Assembly: GCA_021160865.1 (NCBI GenBank)
Contig: JAGHBS010000128.1
Coordinates: 1 to 9,558 of the forward strand
DNA: 9,558 nt
Origin: Planctomycetota bacterium
GTDB taxonomy: Bacteria; Planctomycetota; Phycisphaerae; SM23-33
Direction of reading: 5' to 3'
The notes below the pieces were generated by a model. The model searched no databases. It saw nothing but the letters and a program-made list of their open reading frames with translations, and had not been told where the DNA came from. How positions within the stretch are numbered: the stretch's first letter is position 1; each line of letters starts with the position of its first letter. Below, one piece after another: positions 6,305 to 9,558 of this stretch. Made by a program: the position numbers and the translations under genes.

Positions 6305-7303
6305 ATGGGATATAGCGTTGCAATACTGGGAGCCACCGGTGCGGTCGGTAGCGAGTTTCTGAAGATTCTGCATGAGCGGAACTTTCCTATATCGAGGTTG
6401 AAATTGCTTTCGTCAGCCCGCTCAGCAGGGAAGAAAATTCGCTTTGGTGATGAAGAGATTATCGTTGAAGAGGCTAATGAGAAGAGTTTTGAAGGTGTTG
6501 AGTTAGTATTGGCTTCGGCAGGTAGTTCGGTCTCTAAAAGGTTTGCTCCGATTGCGGTGGCCTGCGGTGCGATTGTAATTGATAACACATCAGCATTCCG
6601 CATGGACGAAGATGTCCCGCTGGTTATACCAGAGATAAATCCGCAGGACATCAAGATGCACAAGGGGATTATTGCAAATCCGAACTGCTCGACGATAATT
6701 ATGAATGTACCAGTCTGGCCGCTTCACAAGGTCAACCCGATACGTCGGATCGTGGTAAGCACCTACCAGGCGGTCAGTGGTGCTGGTGCTGCTGCTATGG
6801 CTGAATTGCGAGAGGCTGCTAAGGCATATTTGGAAAACCGTCCATTTACCCCTACGGTTTTACCTCATCTTCCTGCTTTCAATGTCTTTAGCCACGATAG
6901 TGAAGTCGGAGAAGATGGCTACAATCTCGAAGAACGGAAGATGATTCGTGAAACACGGAAGATTTTTCACACGCAGGACATTCTAATAACTGCCACCTGT
7001 GTTCGTGTTCCTGTTATGCGAGCGCATTGCGAGGCAATTAATCTGCAATTCACCAGACCCATTAGCGAGCATGAAGTTCGGGAAATACTTTCCAGAGCAC
7101 CGGGAGTGAGAATTGTTGATGATCGCGAGAGGAATTATTTCCCCATGCCCATTGATGCCAGTGGCGGAGACGATATCCTCGTGGGTAGAATCAGGCAGGA
7201 TGTATCTCAGCCGGATGGGGTTGGGATTGATATGTTTGTTTCAGGCGATCAACTTCGCAAGGGCGCTGCCTTGAATGCTATCCAGATTGCAGAATTGCTC
7301 TGA
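6305..7303 (+). CDS. asd: Aspartate-semialdehyde dehydrogenase
   Basis: The enzyme reduces L-aspartyl phosphate to aspartate semialdehyde with NADPH, the branch-point step to lysine, diaminopimelate, threonine and methionine; it acts in the cytoplasm. At 332 residues it has normal family length. The NADP-binding loop GATGAVG is at 9-15. The catalytic cysteine is Cys128 in NPNCST, with Gln155 in STYQAVSGAG and His241 in the RVPVMRAH segment as the expected active-site partners. The C-terminal DDILVGRIRQD and KGAALNAIQIAE segments are family-typical. The start is set by GATGAVG following almost directly after Met1. Ribosome binding is weak: GGA nine bases and GGAG fourteen bases before ATG. An operator-like array covers the promoter, and a short hairpin overlaps the stop codon. 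Confidence 0.97.
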   Translation: MGYSVAILGATGAVGSEFLKILHERNFPISRLKLLSSARSAGKKIRFGDEEIIVEEANEKSFEGVELVLASAGSSVSKRFAPIAVACGAIVIDNTSAFRMDEDVPLVIPEINPQDIKMHKGIIANPNCSTIIMNVPVWPLHKVNPIRRIVVSTYQAVSGAGAAAMAELREAAKAYLENRPFTPTVLPHLPAFNVFSHDSEVGEDGYNLEERKMIRETRKIFHTQDILITATCVRVPVMRAHCEAINLQFTRPISEHEVREILSRAPGVRIVDDRERNYFPMPIDASGGDDILVGRIRQDVSQPDGVGIDMFVSGDQLRKGAALNAIQIAELL

Positions 7304-7325
7304 CGCAATAGCGTCTTCTCTTATT
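7302..7325 (+). terminator. Weak candidate intrinsic terminator of asd
   Basis: GACGC (7302-7306) and GCGTC (7311-7315) form a perfect 5-bp stem with an AATA tetraloop, followed by TTCTCTTATT, a pyrimidine-rich but imperfect T tract. The stem overlaps the asd TGA stop. It is short, so termination may be partial and allow read-through to the next gene 150 bases away. Confidence 0.4.
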
Positions 7326-7453
7326 GGTTTAATTTGATGATGCGAAAGGTTGGATGGCTTTTATCCGTAGATTAGTAAGGGGGTTGACAGATTGAAGCGA
7401 AGCCTTTCGTATAGATTTGTGTTAGAAGATATGGAAGGAAGGGAGTTTCATGG

Positions 7454-9259
7454 ATGCATTTCTGCTTCCTAAAAAGCGATAGGAAGATGAAACAGCAACT
7501 CATGCTTATAGGAGTGGTTTGTTTAGTTTGTTATTTCATAAGCATGTCTTTTGGTGCTGATAAATCCACGTCTGAGGGGCAATTGGTAAAGGAATTATAT
7601 GGCGAGCGTATTGCGAAAGTCAAAACCACCCCAGATTCGAGCGATGATATTACCTTGGCCCGTGAGATGCTTATGGCGGCATCTGATTCTGCAAATCCGA
7701 AGCGCCTCCGGTATCTATTGGCGATAGAAGCGCTCAAACTGACTGTTCCGATTGGCACTGATCAGTCATCGCAACTGGCAGAAGATGCATTAGAACTGGC
7801 TGATAAGCTCATCCCGCTTAATCCGATTGCGAAGTGCAAGTATAGTCTTCAAATTTCGCAGAGTCAATTTGCCGAAGCCCAAAAGGCAAGGGCAGCGCCT
7901 GATAAACTTACCAAACTGGCGGCTAAAATGGCTAAGAGGCAAATTGCCCTGGCTGATGCAATGATACGTGAAAAGAGATTCGATAAGGTACGAGCAATTT
8001 TGATCTCGGCCAAAAATATAGCGAGGGTTTACAAACTTTATGACTTACAAGACGATGTTGAAGAAGTCTTACTACGATTCAAACGGGCAAGTGCGATTTC
8101 AGCCCAGATTGCTTCTGCTCAAGCAAGATTGGACAGGGCGAAGAAGAATTTCGATGAGGATGGTATTAAGTCAGCCAAATTTGCTCTCGGATTAATATAC
8201 CTGCTCAGTGCTGGCGATATTGTCCAGGCAGATAAATACCTTTCCGGTACGGGCAGTCCTTACGAGCGAGCTGTCTCTGTTGCAGCAGCATTTTTGAAAG
8301 ACCCGAGTAACGTTCCACCAGCCTCTCAATGCAACGATGTCGTCAAGGCGTTGGGGGAGGCAGCTAAAATTGCTCGAAATGAGCAAGCACGCAAAAGTAT
8401 AGCCACCGTGGCTTGTCAGATTTGCCGGGCATTTCTGAAAAAGAACCCTACCGGGATTGAGGCTATCAGGGCACGATTGCTCCTGACGCAGATGCAGCAA
8501 ATTGCCGGAGATACTCCAGAAAGCAGGTTTATTAAATCCCTGAGAGCCAATTACGGCGGGTTATATGGAACTATTCGTGTAACCAATTTGAAGGAAAAAC
8601 TTATCTCTGTTTCCTATGATTTTTCCAAGCACAGGCAGATACGAGACTGGCATATAGATTCCGGCCAATGGTCGGTAGTTCCAACAAAGAATATCCTCGG
8701 TTGTATTCCTATTAATAAATATCAACAAGCGCGGATAACAAACCGATTACGCTTCCGTGCGGATAAACCACTTGTGTTGACATATCGGGTAAGAGGTTCA
8801 CAGGAATTGATGGGCATGCTTACTATCCTGTTGGAGAATGATCCCGGGAAGGAATATCAGCCTTACGAGTTAAACTTCGTATTGGGAGCGTTTCGGAATC
8901 ACGGCTCGGCTATTTTCGTAAGAGCAGGGCGACTTTGGTCCAGCCGTAGGATTAGAATGGTACCGAATAATCTTTATAACGTCAGAATTGCATGGGACGG
9001 TGAGGGAACAGTTACATGGACGGTTAATGGAAAGTTGCTATGTACAAAGCAAGTGAATTACCGAAAGGAAGACATACCATTTAGTTCGATATTCGTATCG
9101 TTAGGCTGCAGAGTCAAACCAGCAGCATTCGATAATGTTAGTATTCAAGGGGTGGTTTTGGAGAAACCTACGGAAAGAATAAAACGTCCAGAAGGTTCGC
9201 ACCCTGCCCGAGGCGGCAGGAGACGATTCCCTCCGAAACGAGGATGGAAGAGACGATAG
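7454..9259 (+). CDS. Putative exported protein: helical-repeat region plus concanavalin-like beta-sandwich
   Basis: I do not recognise a named family for this 601-residue protein. Residues 12-34 look like a secretion signal (MKQQLM, a hydrophobic stretch, then SFGAD), so it is probably exported. Residues about 65-360 are alpha-helical, Ala- and Lys-rich and TPR-like in spacing. Residues about 383-566 are beta-rich, beginning YDFSKHRQIRDW and containing WTVNGK; this resembles the LamG/DUF1080-like sandwich modules common in exported planctomycete proteins, a resemblance judged by eye. The last 30 residues form a strongly basic tail containing PARGGR. The annotated ATG has GGGAG eight bases upstream. 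An in-frame ATG at 7487 gives a more classical signal peptide but has AGGA only two bases away. It lies between asd and truA on the same strand; this placement suggests no particular role. Confidence 0.8.
   Translation: MHFCFLKSDRKMKQQLMLIGVVCLVCYFISMSFGADKSTSEGQLVKELYGERIAKVKTTPDSSDDITLAREMLMAASDSANPKRLRYLLAIEALKLTVPIGTDQSSQLAEDALELADKLIPLNPIAKCKYSLQISQSQFAEAQKARAAPDKLTKLAAKMAKRQIALADAMIREKRFDKVRAILISAKNIARVYKLYDLQDDVEEVLLRFKRASAISAQIASAQARLDRAKKNFDEDGIKSAKFALGLIYLLSAGDIVQADKYLSGTGSPYERAVSVAAAFLKDPSNVPPASQCNDVVKALGEAAKIARNEQARKSIATVACQICRAFLKKNPTGIEAIRARLLLTQMQQIAGDTPESRFIKSLRANYGGLYGTIRVTNLKEKLISVSYDFSKHRQIRDWHIDSGQWSVVPTKNILGCIPINKYQQARITNRLRFRADKPLVLTYRVRGSQELMGMLTILLENDPGKEYQPYELNFVLGAFRNHGSAIFVRAGRLWSSRRIRMVPNNLYNVRIAWDGEGTVTWTVNGKLLCTKQVNYRKEDIPFSSIFVSLGCRVKPAAFDNVSIQGVVLEKPTERIKRPEGSHPARGGRRRFPPKRGWKRR
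9203..9220. repeat. GC-rich palindrome inside the 3' end of the exported-protein gene
   Basis: CCTGCC (9203-9208) and GGCAGG (9215-9220) are a perfect 6-bp inverted repeat around CGAGGC. It occupies exactly six codons (residues 584-589, PARGGR) and is richer in GC than the surrounding gene. This looks like a small dispersed palindrome inserted in frame into the C-terminal tail. Only one copy lies in the window, so its repeat nature is inferred. Confidence 0.4.
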
Positions 9260-9310
9260 CAGGCACGACGGTTTCAACAGGCGATATTTATTCCTATTGA
9301 CTTTGTACCT

Positions 9311-9558
9311 ATGAGTGCTAATTCCGATCAAACAATCCCTGCTCGGAACATCAAGTTGGTCATTGCCTATAATGGGGCGAATTATCACGGCTGGCAAAAA
9401 CAGGCTGATGGTGTGGATACAATTCAGCAGCAGATTGAACAGGCGGCTTCACGACTGCTGGGTCATTCGGTTGTCGTTTATGGAGCGAGCCGAACCGATG
9501 CAGGCGTTCACGCTCTTGGTCAGGTAGCCAATTTCTTCACGACGAATTATACCATCCC
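9311..9558 (+). CDS. truA: tRNA pseudouridine synthase A, 5' part (runs off the window)
   Basis: TruA converts uridines 38-40 of the tRNA anticodon arm to pseudouridine. The first 83 residues are visible: NIKLVIAYNGANYHGWQKQ (13-31) is the first strand region, and GASRTDAGVHALGQVANF (58-75) contains the catalytic Asp63 in RTDAGVHA. Both are diagnostic for the family. The gene continues beyond 9558. The ATG at 9311 precedes the conserved core by about 12 residues, normal for TruA, but there is no recognisable Shine-Dalgarno before it. It begins 51 bases after the exported-protein gene on the same strand, so co-transcription is possible. Confidence 0.95.
   Translation, partial: MSANSDQTIPARNIKLVIAYNGANYHGWQKQADGVDTIQQQIEQAASRLLGHSVVVYGASRTDAGVHALGQVANFFTTNYTI

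Noticed and set aside
6115..6663. 182-codon open frame antisense to asd and its upstream region
   Set aside because: It overlaps the conserved asd coding sequence and the regulatory region, and the translation is low-complexity Ser/Thr/Ile-rich without recognisable motifs.
7384..7415. TTGACA and TATAGA before the exported-protein gene
   Set aside because: The -35 is perfect but the spacer is 20 bases, too long for a standard promoter; no better -10 lies at 16 to 18 bases.
9278..9300. TTTCAA or nearby box with TATTGA as a truA promoter
   Set aside because: Both hexamers match the consensus poorly; truA may simply be read through from the upstream gene.

Overview
This is a bacterial chromosomal window of moderate GC content. 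It has standard housekeeping genes, no mobile elements, no CRISPR array and no rRNA. The two-component pair, the endonuclease-type MutL, the lipoprotein hydrolase and especially the 601-residue exported protein (helical repeats plus a concanavalin-like beta-sandwich) resemble gene content seen in Planctomycetota. That placement is an inference from protein style, not from a marker gene such as 16S rRNA.

Left part (1-706): the first 355 bases hold no convincing gene. They contain an outward-facing sigma70-like promoter on the minus strand (31-58) and overlapping inverted repeats downstream of ssrA. The ssrA (tmRNA) gene then occupies 356-706 on the minus strand. Its acceptor stem, T-arm and tag reading frame can be read directly, and the predicted tag is ANRNYALAA.

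Middle part (781-6017): four genes run leftward in the order histidine kinase, NtrC-type response regulator, mutL, lipoprotein alpha/beta hydrolase, followed by ssrA. The gaps (62, 106 and 86 bases) allow read-through. However, promoter-like sequences lie in front of the regulator, the hydrolase and ssrA, so this is probably a series of overlapping transcription units. The kinase is soluble and has almost nothing N-terminal to its phosphoacceptor histidine. It would phosphorylate the regulator, which has receiver, AAA+ and Fis-type domains and should activate sigma54 promoters that are not visible in this window.

Right part (6018-9558): a divergent intergenic region of about 290 bases separates the kinase from asd. 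It carries a 9-bp perfect inverted repeat overlapping the probable asd promoter, followed by a third related half-site. Then asd (aspartate-semialdehyde dehydrogenase), a putative exported protein of unknown function and the 5' part of truA (tRNA pseudouridine synthase A) run rightward.

Most coding content is ordinary. The points most worth a second look are the asd operator-like array, the apparently near-leaderless response regulator transcript, the Asp-for-Ser nucleophile in the lipoprotein hydrolase, the tmRNA tag with no acidic residue, and a palindrome that supplies six in-frame codons to the basic tail of the exported protein.
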